The notes beneath the pieces were generated by a model that had not been told where the DNA came from, did not search any database, and saw only the letters and a list, made by a program, of their open reading frames with translations. From contig NZ_CCEJ010000007.1 in NCBI RefSeq assembly GCF_000750955.1, forward strand, positions 124,001-188,000: a stretch of 64,000 bases of DNA, given 5' to 3'. Shown piece after piece: positions 40,965 through 51,339 of the stretch; the first letter of the stretch is position 1, and each line of letters begins with the position of its first letter. Source of the stretch: Criblamydia sequanensis CRIB-18. GTDB taxonomy: Bacteria > Chlamydiota > Chlamydiia > Chlamydiales > Criblamydiaceae. The translations under genes and the position numbers were made by a program.

Positions 40965-42418
40965 GGGTTGTTTGCTTCACGAATCTTGTCTGCAAGAAAC
41001 TTTTGATAAACCGATTCTTTAGAGGAAATAATAGTGCTCTTATCAGAAGTTGCCCAAGCCTCTTTTAATTCATGAAAAGTCTTAATTTTAGAGCCCCCTG
41101 CATCGAAACCTAAAACTTTAACAGACCCTGCCATATGGATCTTGTCGCGGCCCTCAAAAGTCATACCTTTATAATTAGTTAGTTTGATACCGAGAGGTGA
41201 CTCCGTGTCGCAGTAAGAAAAAATATTTTGAGAGAACTCCATTTTATTTTTATGCAAAGACCCTTTAACTGAGGTGGGTTTTCCCTCTTGACCGCTTCCT
41301 AAAATAAAAACAGACCCGCCTTTAGGACTTTCAGAAGGGAGCCAAATAGCTAAGGATTCTTTTAAATGGATTTCGAAATTTCCTTTTGCGTCGCAAATAA
41401 ACGAAGTAATTTTTGTTCCCTCATCAAAGCGCTTGAAAAGAGATTTCCAAAGAAAAGCCATATCTTCTTGACCGGTATGCTGCTCGATTGCTTGATAGAG
41501 ATCCACAAGAGGTTTATGCTCTTCAACAGTTGGGGCTGCAGCTTCAGAAAGACCTTGAGCTTCCAATTCTTTTTTGAGCTCTTTCAGCTTTTTTTCTTCA
41601 GTTCCGCAGGCATTGGTTAAACAGGCATCGCTTTGAATCTTTTGAAGCGCTTCCTCTATTTCTTCTTTTAAAGACGCGATGACTTGTTTGTTGGCTGTTT
41701 CTTGCTCCTGTAAGGAGATTTTTTCTTTGTTCAACTCTTCGTATTTAGTCTCTAGCTCTCTAATAGAAGCAAGCAAGGGATGATCGCTTTTGTCATTATT
41801 GGATTCAAGGTCTGCAATTACCTGATCGAGCTTATCAAAAGCAAAAGTTTCATCTAAAGATAGAATTTTTTTCTTTGCTTCTTCTTTGGCTTTACTTGAA
41901 ATGAATCCTTTAACAGAAGCAAAAAAGCCGGAGGTGGCTTGTTTATAATCTTTAGCACTTCTTAAAAGCTCATCTTTGGCCGCTATTTTTTCAGCTATGG
42001 AGTCTTGATTTTCTAAAATCTTAGTTTCATTTGATAATTTCTTTAGAGCCAAAGCTTCGTTTGAAGTATTAAACGCATCCCGTCTATTTAAAAAGTTCTT
42101 AGAAAGATTTACAATATTTTCAACTGATTCGTTTTTAATTTTGTAAGCATCGGTAATTTTTTTGATGGCATTTTCAAAAGCTTCTTTTCTTGATTTAGAA
42201 AATAGAAATACGATTTTCTTCCAGAATGAGCAGAAAAAAATGCGAATTTTTGAAAGGGTTGCTAAAAAGAGTCCTTTAGACGAGTTTTGAAATAGATTAG
42301 AGGGGATTTCTACATCTTTAGTGGGGTTTTCAATAACTGTGTTAATTAAACGTTCCATTTCAGGAAAGTTATAATAGTTACCAGTTTGGAAGCATTCAGA
42401 TAGTTGTGTAGAATTCAT
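40961..42418 (-). CDS. Hypothetical coiled-coil protein
   Basis: I do not recognise this 485-residue gene. A moderately hydrophobic, aromatic and basic stretch lies near residues 49-75 (GLFLATLSKIRIFF..WKKIVFLF), then a long helical, coiled-coil-prone region (about 80-300), then a mixed C-terminal domain with IWLPSESPKGGSVFILGSG text. The bilobed hydrophobic stretch recalls chlamydial inclusion-membrane proteins, but it is too short and too charged for a firm call. It stands alone, with AT-rich upstream DNA, and its stop overlaps that of nnr. Confidence 0.6.
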   Translation of the reverse strand: MNSTQLSECFQTGNYYNFPEMERLINTVIENPTKDVEIPSNLFQNSSKGLFLATLSKIRIFFCSFWKKIVFLFSKSRKEAFENAIKKITDAYKIKNESVENIVNLSKNFLNRRDAFNTSNEALALKKLSNETKILENQDSIAEKIAAKDELLRSAKDYKQATSGFFASVKGFISSKAKEEAKKKILSLDETFAFDKLDQVIADLESNNDKSDHPLLASIRELETKYEELNKEKISLQEQETANKQVIASLKEEIEEALQKIQSDACLTNACGTEEKKLKELKKELEAQGLSEAAAPTVEEHKPLVDLYQAIEQHTGQEDMAFLWKSLFKRFDEGTKITSFICDAKGNFEIHLKESLAIWLPSESPKGGSVFILGSGQEGKPTSVKGSLHKNKMEFSQNIFSYCDTESPLGIKLTNYKGMTFEGRDKIHMAGSVKVLGFDAGGSKIKTFHELKEAWATSDKSTIISSKESVYQKFLADKIREANNP

Positions 42419-42570
42419 GAGAAACTCTTTTATTAAAAATTACGAAATTTTAATCCAAATAGTTTTTTATTTCCACTAGGATCTATAATATCGAATTATT
42501 CTAAATATTGTTCTTTAATATTCTGTTAAGATTTAGAAAAAAACATTTAAATTTAGTTGCTTTTTTTATC

Positions 42571-43890
42571 CTAGATAGTATTTTTCTCTCCAATTACTAG
42601 GTTTATTAACTGTTTGGCTAAAAAATTTCTTTTATATTTCTCTAAAAAAGAGTCATTTTCGAGTAATGGTTTTTCCTTTTTGTCCTCAAGAATGTTGAGT
42701 AAAAAACTATAGATGTTGGCGGCATTTCCTAAAGAAAGTCCGGCTTTTGCTTCCAATATAAGCTTTTGTGACGCTTCGATTTTTTCGCAACCTATGGATA
42801 AAATGGGCGTTTTTGAAAATAAATACTCGAAAATTTTCCCTGTAAGCACTCCATCAATATTCGGGTCATTCCAGGGGAGAAAAAGAAGGTAGTCCGCATC
42901 CCGTTGCATTCGAAGAGCCTCAGGACGGCTTAAAAATCCCGGCATTTTCACCCAGTCCCCAACTTTATACTGTTCAATTAAAGAGCTTAGGTTTGCTTGA
43001 TAAGGTCCTGGGAATAAGACTTCCAGTTTATTAAGTAAAGGTCGACTCGAAGGAGAGGAGGCGATCTTTTCAATAGCTGCAAAAAGGGGACTTGGGTCTC
43101 TTTTTCCAAGGTAAATCGTCCCCGTATGGACAATTCTAAGTTTCCCATCCTGTGGAAAAATGGGGCGTTTATCCAGGGTTTTTAAATCCTCCGGGTCAAA
43201 TCCATTTTCAATGACATGAACCTTGTTAAGTCCATGTAATTTTTCAAGAACGCTTGCAAAAGGAGAGGAGACCGTCGTTATGAAATCCGCATTTTTCATG
43301 AGCTTTTTCTCAAAATAGGGCTCAAGTAAATTAAAGGGAAATATTCCGGGGTAAATAAAGCTATTACTCCAAGTGTCTCTAAAATCTGCAATCCAAGCTC
43401 TAGCAAGTTTCTTCTTTTTGAGCTTGTCTGCTAAAAAGTGAACCGTATAAGGGCCCGATGTGCTGACCACAAGATCCCAAGGTTCTTCTTTAGATAGTTC
43501 ATCCCAGGCTCTTTTTTTCCAGAAATCCAAAAAATCTGGCATGCGGCACGAGTTAAAAATCCCTTTTGAGTGACGAAGGGTGTTAAAAAAAGCAACAGCC
43601 TTTCTTTTTAAATAATTTTTTATTGAAAAGAAGCGGGTTGAATCTTTAATTTGCGGCGGCTCCCCTTGATATGAATGTTTTAATCGCCTAAGCCAGGAAG
43701 GAAGATCGACTTCAATCACACTGTATCCGGGATTTTCAAAATCCAAGTCCGTGCTGCTTATCTGTTTACCAGGCGTTAAAACCGTTACTTGATGGCCAAG
43801 AAGCGTCCAATATTTTGCCCATGAATAAGGCCGGAGTGATGCAATTGAATTTTGAGGGGGAAAAAAAGCGGTCAAAATTAAGATTCTCAA
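42571..43890 (-). CDS. Glycosyltransferase family 4-like enzyme
   Basis: This GT-B fold glycosyltransferase has about 439 residues. The N-terminal FFPPQNSIASLRPYSWAKYW is an acceptor-side block, followed by IADFRDTW and TTVSSPFASVLEKLHG.. then ENGFDPEDL. The C-terminal nucleotide-sugar part has LRIVHTGTIYLGKRDPSPLF and a KIFEYLFSKTPILSIG block. TTG at 43890 is the likely start: it matches the start of its paralogue at 46157-47422 and has GGAGAG upstream; the frame opens earlier with another TTG at 43905. It is a lone minus-strand gene beside the glycan locus. Donor and acceptor are unknown. Confidence 0.8.
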   Translation of the reverse strand: MRILILTAFFPPQNSIASLRPYSWAKYWTLLGHQVTVLTPGKQISSTDLDFENPGYSVIEVDLPSWLRRLKHSYQGEPPQIKDSTRFFSIKNYLKRKAVAFFNTLRHSKGIFNSCRMPDFLDFWKKRAWDELSKEEPWDLVVSTSGPYTVHFLADKLKKKKLARAWIADFRDTWSNSFIYPGIFPFNLLEPYFEKKLMKNADFITTVSSPFASVLEKLHGLNKVHVIENGFDPEDLKTLDKRPIFPQDGKLRIVHTGTIYLGKRDPSPLFAAIEKIASSPSSRPLLNKLEVLFPGPYQANLSSLIEQYKVGDWVKMPGFLSRPEALRMQRDADYLLFLPWNDPNIDGVLTGKIFEYLFSKTPILSIGCEKIEASQKLILEAKAGLSLGNAANIYSFLLNILEDKKEKPLLENDSFLEKYKRNFLAKQLINLVIGEKNTI

Positions 43891-44017
43891 AGTAAATCTC
43901 TCCAATAAAATTAAAACGAGTATAGGAAAGAGAGCTATTTTTTTAGCACGGAAAAACTTCCTAGCCTTTGAAATAGCGAAAAGTTAATATACACCGAAAA
44001 TTGCTTTACTTATCAAA

Positions 44018-44854
44018 ATGAAAAAAGTTTCTGTTATTATTGTCACCCATGATAGCGAAGCCTTCCTTACTAAGGCCGTCACTTGTTTAAATAATCAGAC
44101 GACCAAACCCTATGAAGTGCTAATTGTGGATACCGGGTCAAAGGATAAAAGTTACCTTGAAGCCTTTCTCCGATTTAAGGGGTTCCAGATTCATAATGCC
44201 GGTGAAGAAGTGGGATTTTGCAAGGGTAACAATCACGGACTAAAATTTGTCGATCCTCTTTCTGATTATGTACTATTATTAAATCCCGATGCGTATTTAA
44301 CGCCTGGCTTTATCGAAAAAGCTATTGATTTTATGGAGAAGCCTCTTAATCAATCGGTTGGAATATTGACCGGTAAACTGCTTGGCTTTGACAATACAAA
44401 AGAGGAACCTACGGGTAAATATGACTCGACAGGCATATTTAGAACTTTCTGGGGGTATTGGTATGATAGAGGGCAAGGGGAAACTGAAAACAAAGACTTC
44501 GAGACTAAAGAGTATGTAAAAGCCATTTGCGGGGCGCTTATGTTTATAAGAAAAACGGCTCTAAAAGAAGTACTTATTAAAAATGAGTATATTTTTGATG
44601 AAAGTTTTTTTATGTACAAAGAAGATATTGAGTTATCCATGCGCATGCAAAAAAAAGGCTGGAAGCTTGCTTATGAGCCGGAAATTGCGGCTTATCATTG
44701 CAGAGGATGGGATCCTAATAGAAAAAAAATGGCTCGAAAATACAGATTGATGTCTGCAAGAAATGAGCTCATCATTCACAAAAGAATGGGATCGCTTTTA
44801 GGCATGTGCTACTCCTCTTTAAAATATGCAGCGGTGTTGATCTTTAATGTCTAG
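44018..44854 (+). CDS. Glycosyltransferase family 2
   Basis: This 278-residue inverting GT-A enzyme resembles rhamnosyltransferases such as WbbL. The N-terminal VSVIIVTHDSEAFLTKAVTCL is typical, with a DTGSKD motif near 37, the metal-binding NPDAY near 88, and the catalytic block FFMYKEDIELSMRMQKKGW near 195. The gene overlaps the next start by eight bases. It probably adds one sugar of a surface glycan on the cytoplasmic side of the inner membrane. Donor and acceptor are unknown. Confidence 0.88.
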   Translation: MKKVSVIIVTHDSEAFLTKAVTCLNNQTTKPYEVLIVDTGSKDKSYLEAFLRFKGFQIHNAGEEVGFCKGNNHGLKFVDPLSDYVLLLNPDAYLTPGFIEKAIDFMEKPLNQSVGILTGKLLGFDNTKEEPTGKYDSTGIFRTFWGYWYDRGQGETENKDFETKEYVKAICGALMFIRKTALKEVLIKNEYIFDESFFMYKEDIELSMRMQKKGWKLAYEPEIAAYHCRGWDPNRKKMARKYRLMSARNELIIHKRMGSLLGMCYSSLKYAAVLIFNV

Positions 44855-46172
44855 CAAGACCCTCATCGTATTTAATAAAAAAAGCACCCTTTTTTTTATC
44901 TGGCTTGTTTTGCCGCTTTTATTTATCCCCAAAATCAATTTGATTTCTATGGGTGAGAGTGAAACTGCGGGCATTCGCCTTGATGATGTGATTTTGCTTG
45001 GCTTTGCTTTTATTTATTTATTTGGCAGCTTTGCACTTTCTCGAGAACCTTTAAAAATCGAATGTTTCTTGGCAGCGATTATTTTCTTTTCCATTGTCTC
45101 CTTTTTTTTGAATAGAAGTTTTGTTTTTTTAGGAATTATTGATGTCCAAGCAAGCTTATTTTATGCTGTCCGGCCACTGGAATACTTCCTCTTTTTCTAT
45201 ATTGGCTATCAATGCTACGACTATTTTTCTTTAAGCTCGATCATGCAAAAGCTGTTCGTTTGGAATGCAAGCCTTATGCTTTTGCAAAAAGCCGGAATCA
45301 TAGGAGCTTTTACAAATTATGGCTATCTCTCTAATGTTCAAGATAGAGTAACAGGGCTTTGTTCCTTTCCTTCAGAAACAGGCGCTTTTCTAAACTTACT
45401 TTTTTGCTATCTTCTTTTTGCAACTAAACCGCCTAAAAAATTAATTCAATTTTTTGGAAGGCAGTTGGGGAGATTTTTTTATGATACGTACTTTTATTGG
45501 CTTTGTCTTTTTACAGCTTATCTTGTCATCTTAACAGGCTCAAGAATAGCTCTTTGCTCCCATTTTCTTGTCTTTTTCATTAAAGTGATAAAGGATTTGA
45601 CCAAAGGCTCGAAAGTGACTAAATTTTATGCCGCTTTCTTTTTGGTAATGGGAGCTTTTGTAGGCATTTTAGGAATTTTAGCAACCGAAAGTATCTACCA
45701 TAGAAGCAGAGCCCTTTTTTCATGGCAAAATATAGAACTTGTTCGTCATGTATGGGATGAGATTGAGACGTTTTATAATCCCATGGGGAATGAAATTGTA
45801 TCTTTAACTAGCGATTATGACACGAGTTGGTGGCTTCGGATTCATAAATGGTGCTATGCTTTTAAAATTTTTTATAAAAACCCTGAAGTTTATTTAATGG
45901 GAGTAGGTCCGGGGTTTGCGTTTGCAGGACTTGATGGAGGGTTTTTAAGAATTTTAGTTGAGCTTGGCGTGGTAGGTCTTATTCTTCATTTCCTTTTCTT
46001 TAGAGAGCTCTTTAAAATATCCCTTGCTATGAAAGCGATGATTCTTACCTTTTCGATTAACATGATTTTTTTTGATGCTTACTTAGCTTATAAAGTGATG
46101 GCGCTTCTATTTTTTGCAGCAGGATATGACTATCATGTAAAAAAAAATTTAGCGGGTTATAAAATGAGCTGA
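44847..46172 (+). CDS. O-antigen ligase/polymerase-like membrane protein
   Basis: This 441-residue protein has about ten to twelve hydrophobic segments and a large loop near residues 275-345 (ETFYNPMGNEIVSLTSDYDTSWWLRIHKW, followed by LMGVGPGFAF), the layout of Wzy polymerases and WaaL ligases, which act on undecaprenyl-linked glycans at the periplasmic face. Sequence alone does not separate polymerase from ligase. It is coupled to the GT2 gene by an eight-base overlap, and its end overlaps the convergent GT4 gene by 16 bases. Confidence 0.72.
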   Translation: MSSKTLIVFNKKSTLFFIWLVLPLLFIPKINLISMGESETAGIRLDDVILLGFAFIYLFGSFALSREPLKIECFLAAIIFFSIVSFFLNRSFVFLGIIDVQASLFYAVRPLEYFLFFYIGYQCYDYFSLSSIMQKLFVWNASLMLLQKAGIIGAFTNYGYLSNVQDRVTGLCSFPSETGAFLNLLFCYLLFATKPPKKLIQFFGRQLGRFFYDTYFYWLCLFTAYLVILTGSRIALCSHFLVFFIKVIKDLTKGSKVTKFYAAFFLVMGAFVGILGILATESIYHRSRALFSWQNIELVRHVWDEIETFYNPMGNEIVSLTSDYDTSWWLRIHKWCYAFKIFYKNPEVYLMGVGPGFAFAGLDGGFLRILVELGVVGLILHFLFFRELFKISLAMKAMILTFSINMIFFDAYLAYKVMALLFFAAGYDYHVKKNLAGYKMS

Positions 46173-47422
46173 TAAAGCTTTTCCGCCTTTGCTTCTCTTG
46201 AAAATTGATTAATAAAGGAGGTATTTTTCGTTAAGGACACTCCTTTTATAAGTTCAATGATGAGATTTTTAATTAAGGGGACCGAGTTTTCAGCTATAAA
46301 ACCTGAGTTTGCTTTTTCAATTATTTTGGCGGCTGTAGAATCTCTTTTGATGCCTATAGCAAGAATGGGCGATGGAAAATAAAGGTATTCAAAAAGCTTA
46401 CCTGTCAGTATTCCTTTCGAGTCCGGAGATTCTAAAAATAAAAAACAATCGGCTGATTTTTGAATGCTTAAAGCCTCGTCTTTTCCGACAATACCACGGT
46501 AGCGGACTAATGATTCAAGCTCCATTTTTTCAATAGTTTCTAAAAGAGGTCCTGTATAAGACCCATAAAATAGAAGCTCAAAATTTTGCGAGGTTAGGAC
46601 CTTTTCTTTTTTTAATTCATAAAGAGCTTTAAAAAGCGGAAGGGGATTTCTTTTTTTCCAATAGAGAGAGCCTGTATACACAAGACGAAACTTTTTTTCT
46701 TTGTGTGAAAAATAATCCCCCTTAACTTTAGACATTTGCTCTTCATCAAAACCATTTTCTATAATATGAACCGGGATCGGATAAAATTTTTGTATAAGGG
46801 TTTGCTGCAAAGGGCTTGATACAGTCGTTATCATTTCAGCTTCTTTTAAAAGACGGCCTTCGATCTTTTTTTCAATCCATTTAAAGGGCCATAGTCCCTT
46901 GTATAGATCATTTTCAATCCAAAGGTCGCGATAGTCGGCAATCCAATAGCAGTTGAAGATTTTTTTAGCAAAATACCCAAGCATGTGAGCTGTCGGGGGT
47001 CCGTAGGAGCTAATGATTCTATCGAAATGATAGCCTTCTTTTTTTAAAGCTTTTAATTTTTGAACCCCTTTTAGAACCCATAAGTCTGTTCTGCCAGGTA
47101 GACGCTCATTCATATGGCTTCTATAAAAATCAATAAGACTCCTCTTTAACTGTTTTTTGAGCGGACCCCAAAACGAAGAAGAAGTTTTTTTTTGCAGCCT
47201 ATCGATCCCAAGAGATGCTATCGGGTCAAAATAGGGAACTTCGATCACTTCAAATTGAGAGGAATCCATAGCAAAGGGGATACTGACTTGACCTTTTTTA
47301 GAAGTTGTCAAAACGGTAAGAGAGCAATTTTTGCGGCTTAAGTATTTTGCAAAACTTACCATTCTTGACGTAGCAATGCTGTCCAAGGGAGGAAAATAGC
47401 GGGTGATGAGAAGAATTTTCAT
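46157..47422 (-). CDS. Glycosyltransferase family 4-like enzyme
   Basis: This 421-residue GT-B glycosyltransferase is clearly paralogous to the gene at 42571-43890: FPPLDSIATSRMVSFAKY near residue 10, IADYRDLW near 165, TTVSSPLQQTL near 200, ENGFDEEQM near 227, and KLFEYLYFPSPILAIG near 345. It is the last gene of the long minus-strand glycan operon, overlapping wbpI by four bases. Its 3' end overlaps the convergent polymerase/ligase gene. Donor and acceptor are unknown. Confidence 0.82.
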   Translation of the reverse strand: MKILLITRYFPPLDSIATSRMVSFAKYLSRKNCSLTVLTTSKKGQVSIPFAMDSSQFEVIEVPYFDPIASLGIDRLQKKTSSSFWGPLKKQLKRSLIDFYRSHMNERLPGRTDLWVLKGVQKLKALKKEGYHFDRIISSYGPPTAHMLGYFAKKIFNCYWIADYRDLWIENDLYKGLWPFKWIEKKIEGRLLKEAEMITTVSSPLQQTLIQKFYPIPVHIIENGFDEEQMSKVKGDYFSHKEKKFRLVYTGSLYWKKRNPLPLFKALYELKKEKVLTSQNFELLFYGSYTGPLLETIEKMELESLVRYRGIVGKDEALSIQKSADCFLFLESPDSKGILTGKLFEYLYFPSPILAIGIKRDSTAAKIIEKANSGFIAENSVPLIKNLIIELIKGVSLTKNTSFINQFSREAKAEKLYQLIL

Positions 47423-48522
47423 TCTAATTTAGAAAATTGAATCAAGTTTTTCACAATAGTTTCGGAAGCTTTTCCATCCCCATATAAAGAACTTTCCCAT
47501 TCAATAGAAGATTCATTTTTTGTAGTCAGGCATTCGAAAATAGCCTCTCTTGAAAGAGGGACTAAACGGTTATACCCTTTCTCTAAAAGCTCTACCCATT
47601 CTGTTTCTTCTCTCAAAGTTAAGCAAGGCACTTTAAGGAGATAGGCCTCTTTTTGAACTCCTCCTGAATCGGTTGCAATGACAAGCGCATTTTTTTGCAA
47701 AAACAGCATATCCAGATACCCAAGAGGGGGAAGAAGAGTTAGTAACCGAGAGGCTTTTTCGTATAAATTTTCATTTTTTAAAATTTTCTCGGTTCTTGGA
47801 TGAAGAGGCCAAACAATCCGTCTTTCCTTGCTTGCCAAAAATAAACCCTCAAGAATTTCCCTGAATCGATCGCTTTGATCGGTATTTTCTTGTCTATGAA
47901 GAGTGGTTAGAACATAGTTTCTCGGGCTTAAATCCAATTCTTTAAGAAGATGAATTTTTTCTTCCGCTTGCTTTGCGTAGAAAAAAACAGAATCAGCCAT
48001 CACATCTCCGCATTCTATAATTTTTTTTGGAGAGACCCCTTCCCTTAACAGGTTTTCTTTTCCTTTAGAAGTCGGGGTGAATAAAAGTGAAGAGAGATGA
48101 TCTGTTAAAACGCGATTGACCTCCTCCGGCATTTTTTTATTAAAGGATCGAAGTCCGGCTTCTACATGAGCTATAGGGATATGTAACTTCACGGCGGCAA
48201 GAGAGGCTGCAAGCGTTGTATTGGTGTCGCCATAAACTAAAATCCAATCAGGTTTTGCCTTAAGAAAGATGGATTCAATGCTTTCTATCATTCTGCCTGT
48301 CATAGACCCCTGAGATAGGCCCCCAATCCCCAAAAAATGATCGGGTTTCGGAATTTTCATTTCTTCAAAGAAAACATCAGACATCTCTTTGTCATAATGC
48401 TGGCCTGTATGAATGATCGATTCTTTAATTTCAGGGGAACGGCTCTTTAAAGCACGGCTGACAGAAGCGGCTTTTATAAATTGAGGCCTTGCGCCGATAA
48501 TAGTTGTCAGATTAATAGGCAT
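47419..48522 (-). CDS. wbpI: UDP-N-acetylglucosamine 2-epimerase family, WbpI type
   Basis: This is a non-hydrolysing 2-epimerase of 367 residues. The start MPINLTTIIGARPQFIKAASV and the block HTGQHYDKEMSDVFFEEM match the WbpI/WlbD subgroup better than WecB. In this neighbourhood the expected reaction is UDP-GlcNAc3NAcA to UDP-ManNAc3NAcA, the last step of the pathway. Catalytic-region text GDTNTTLAASLAA and HVEAGLRSFNKKMPEE is present. It overlaps the next GT by four bases and abuts the WbpB-WbpD fusion. Confidence 0.88.
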   Translation of the reverse strand: MPINLTTIIGARPQFIKAASVSRALKSRSPEIKESIIHTGQHYDKEMSDVFFEEMKIPKPDHFLGIGGLSQGSMTGRMIESIESIFLKAKPDWILVYGDTNTTLAASLAAVKLHIPIAHVEAGLRSFNKKMPEEVNRVLTDHLSSLLFTPTSKGKENLLREGVSPKKIIECGDVMADSVFFYAKQAEEKIHLLKELDLSPRNYVLTTLHRQENTDQSDRFREILEGLFLASKERRIVWPLHPRTEKILKNENLYEKASRLLTLLPPLGYLDMLFLQKNALVIATDSGGVQKEAYLLKVPCLTLREETEWVELLEKGYNRLVPLSREAIFECLTTKNESSIEWESSLYGDGKASETIVKNLIQFSKLE

Positions 48523-50169
48523 CTAGTTTTTCGCCATTTCTTGAAGTTCTTGCTCATTCTCTGTAATTTCGTCTTCGGAAAGAAGAGAATTACCGAGCAG
48601 GTAGTACCTTTCATTAGTTTTTGGACAAGCGGCTCTTAAAGGAATCGGCGAATCATTTTCGACGGGAAGGTCTAATTTTTCACCATATTGACTCATCCAT
48701 CCTATTGCTTTAGCGGGATTGCCGACGACAATTGAAAATGGCTTTACGCTTTTTGTCACAACTGAACCTGCGCCAATAAAGGCGTAGCGGCCTATTTCAA
48801 TGCCGGCGAGAATGGTGGCGTTAGCGCCAATCGTAGCCCCTTTTCTGACGTAGGTGGCGATGTATTCTTTCTTTCGAACGATCTCGCTTCGTGGATTTTT
48901 GATGTTGGTAAAAACCATGCTAGGGCCTAAGAAAACATCATCTTCTAGAGTTACGCCTGTGTACACGCTTACATTATTTTGAATTTTTACTCGATTGCCG
49001 ATTACAGTTCCTGGGCTGATCACGACGTTTTGACCCATGTTGCAATTTTCGCCAATGACAGTCTCTTCCATAACATGGCTAAAGTGCCAAATCTTTGTAT
49101 TAGCGCCGATGTTAGCGGTTTTTTCAATCACAGCCGTTGGGTGAGCGTAATAGCTTGCAGGCTTACTTGCTTTATAATCATTTAAACTAACTTTTATACC
49201 ATCTTTAGCTAAACTTTCTTGAGCTGCTTGTAAAACAGACAATACTCGAACCCCTTCTTTTCCGTCTGTTTTCGGGGTGATTCTATCTCTACAGCAATTT
49301 AAAAAGTGAAGGCATTCTTCCTTTAAGGGTTCTTCTTGCGGAAGCTTCACATATTCCGGCGGACATTGGTTCGCTTCCGGAAAAGTTCCACCACTCCATT
49401 TCACGTGGTTGCGGTAAAGAACGAGTTTTTCTTCCCATGGTTTCGTGTCATCAAAAACGGCCATGCCGTTTGAGCCGATTACAATTAATTTTTGCTCCTT
49501 GAAAGGGTGAAGCCAACTGACATAGATATGAGCTCTTAGGTCGTTATTAAATCGCATAGTGGTCATAGTGGTATCGGCTACCCCCTCGGAAATATAAGCG
49601 CCGCCTGTGCAAGTGATGTCTTCTGGAAGAACATGACCTGCTATTGAAAGAATGACTGAGATATCATGGGGGGCAAAATTCCATAGAGCATTTTCTTCGA
49701 CACGAAAACTGCCAAGATTAAGCCTATTGGAGGCTATGTAATGCAACTTTCCAAGCTCTCCTCCTGCAATAATTTCTTTTAGTGTTTTTACAGCTGAATG
49801 ATATTGAAGGATATGTCCAACCATTAGGATTTTGCCTTTCTTATCGGCAATCTTTATGAGCTCTTCACCTTCTTTTACATCTAAGCAAAGAGGTTTTTCG
49901 ACATAAACGTCTTTACCGGATTCCAAAGCTTGCTTGGCGAGAGAAAAATGCAAAGGGGCCGGACTTGCTATGACAACCTGCTTGATGGCATCATTTGCTA
50001 AGACACTTGTGTAGTTGCTTGTCAAGTGAATATCCGGGTAAATCTTTTGGTAATGATCTAAAAGAGCTTCATTTGGGTCGCATAGGGTATGAAGCGCTCC
50101 TAATGAATAAAAGTTACGGGCTAAATTTTTTCCCCATCTTCCGGCGCCTAATAAAGCTACTGTCTTCAC
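48523..50169 (-). CDS. WbpB-WbpD fusion: UDP-GlcNAcA 3-dehydrogenase and N-acetyltransferase
   Basis: This is a two-domain enzyme of about 548 residues. The N-terminal part (1-330) is a Gfo/Idh/MocA oxidoreductase ([24 protein letters not shown]) like WbpB/WlbA. The C-terminal part (about 340-510) is a left-handed beta-helix acetyltransferase with hexapeptide repeats ([36 protein letters not shown]) like WbpD/WlbB. Together they cover oxidation at C3 and, after WbpE, N-acetylation. These are usually separate genes. I choose the GTG at 50169: AAGGGA lies seven bases before it and [10 protein letters not shown] is the normal family start. The ATG at 50235 would overlap wbpE by 41 bases. Confidence 0.88.
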   Translation of the reverse strand: MKTVALLGAGRWGKNLARNFYSLGALHTLCDPNEALLDHYQKIYPDIHLTSNYTSVLANDAIKQVVIASPAPLHFSLAKQALESGKDVYVEKPLCLDVKEGEELIKIADKKGKILMVGHILQYHSAVKTLKEIIAGGELGKLHYIASNRLNLGSFRVEENALWNFAPHDISVILSIAGHVLPEDITCTGGAYISEGVADTTMTTMRFNNDLRAHIYVSWLHPFKEQKLIVIGSNGMAVFDDTKPWEEKLVLYRNHVKWSGGTFPEANQCPPEYVKLPQEEPLKEECLHFLNCCRDRITPKTDGKEGVRVLSVLQAAQESLAKDGIKVSLNDYKASKPASYYAHPTAVIEKTANIGANTKIWHFSHVMEETVIGENCNMGQNVVISPGTVIGNRVKIQNNVSVYTGVTLEDDVFLGPSMVFTNIKNPRSEIVRKKEYIATYVRKGATIGANATILAGIEIGRYAFIGAGSVVTKSVKPFSIVVGNPAKAIGWMSQYGEKLDLPVENDSPIPLRAACPKTNERYYLLGNSLLSEDEITENEQELQEMAKN

Positions 50170-50194
50170 AACTGAATCCCTTGAATTTATTTTA

Positions 50195-51316
50195 TTAACA
50201 ACATTGTAATGCTTCGATTGGATAATGGGAAGCATGGGTTTTTATGATTTCAGCAATGAGCTCTTGCTCTTCTTTCTTTAACCATGGGTGCATAGGGAGG
50301 CTAAGGACTTGTTTTGAAGCTTTTTCAGCTTCGGGAAAATCACCAAGCTTATAGCCTAAATGTTCGAAAACGGGCTGTTCATGAAGACATTTCGGATAAT
50401 AAACAGCTGAGGGGATCCCTTCTTTTTTTAGGGCATTAATGAGAAGTTCTCTTTCCTCTACCCGGATAGTATATTGAGCATAAACGTGGGTATTTGAATC
50501 CATCACTTCCGGAGTTTCAACAATTCCATTTAAGAGTTCGTTATAATACTCAGCGTGTTTTTGACGGGCTTCTATTTCTTGATTAAAATGAGGCAATTTT
50601 GCGAGCAAGATAGCCGCTTGCAAAGTATCTAAACGACCATTTAATCCAAGATAAGGATGATGATGGCGCATCTCGCCCCCGTGGGTTCTGATGGCTCTGC
50701 ATTTAGAGGCGAGTTTGTCATCATCTGTAAAAAGGGCGCCTCCATCCCCATAACACCCTAGAGGTTTCGCAGGAAAAAAGCTTGTTGAGCCAACAAGCGT
50801 TTTTTTACAGCTATGAATACCATTTTGAGTCGACCCAAAGCTTTGGGCAGCATCTTCGATGACAAACAGGTTATGTTTCTTCGCAAGATCATTTAAAGCT
50901 TCATAGTCAGCCATTTGTCCGAATAGATTGACAGCTAAGATCCCTTTTGTTTTTTTTGTGATAGCTTTCTCGATTAAACTGACATTGATATTGTAATAAT
51001 CAGGTTCAATATCAACAAAAACGGGCCTTGCATGAGTTAGGGAAATCACTTCAGAAGAAGCTATCCATGTAAAGGGAACGGTAATAATCTCATCATCTGG
51101 CTGAACATCCAGGGCAAGAAGAGCGATGAATAAACTGCAAGTTCCGGATGAGACAGCGATCGCATGCTTTGATCCTGTGTAGGCGGCAAGTTCTTTCTCG
51201 AGTTCAAAAACCTCCTCTCCCATGATGTAATGACCTTTATCTAGAACATTTTTTATTCTAAGGTCAATTTCATCTTTATAACGATTGTATTGCTGTTTGA
51301 GGTCTATGAATTCCAT
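50195..51316 (-). CDS. wbpE: PLP-dependent UDP-3-keto-sugar aminotransferase WbpE
   Basis: This is a DegT/DnrJ/EryC1 family aminotransferase of 373 residues. The PLP lysine is in [17 protein letters not shown] near residue 185; other family blocks are [16 protein letters not shown] and [11 protein letters not shown]. In Pseudomonas aeruginosa and Bordetella, WbpE/WlbC aminates the C3 keto group made by WbpB. Its place between wbpA and the WbpB-WbpD fusion makes that role likely. The spacing is 23 bases from wbpA and 25 to the fusion gene. Confidence 0.9.
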   Translation of the reverse strand: MEFIDLKQQYNRYKDEIDLRIKNVLDKGHYIMGEEVFELEKELAAYTGSKHAIAVSSGTCSLFIALLALDVQPDDEIITVPFTWIASSEVISLTHARPVFVDIEPDYYNINVSLIEKAITKKTKGILAVNLFGQMADYEALNDLAKKHNLFVIEDAAQSFGSTQNGIHSCKKTLVGSTSFFPAKPLGCYGDGGALFTDDDKLASKCRAIRTHGGEMRHHHPYLGLNGRLDTLQAAILLAKLPHFNQEIEARQKHAEYYNELLNGIVETPEVMDSNTHVYAQYTIRVEERELLINALKKEGIPSAVYYPKCLHEQPVFEHLGYKLGDFPEAEKASKQVLSLPMHPWLKKEEQELIAEIIKTHASHYPIEALQCC

Positions 51317-51339
51317 AAGTTTGGCTTTTTCCTTATTAT

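Noticed and set aside
50169-50235. Upstream ATG start for the WbpB-WbpD fusion
   Set aside because: It would overlap wbpE by 41 bases and add 22 residues before the nucleotide-binding motif; GTG at 50169 has the ribosome binding site.
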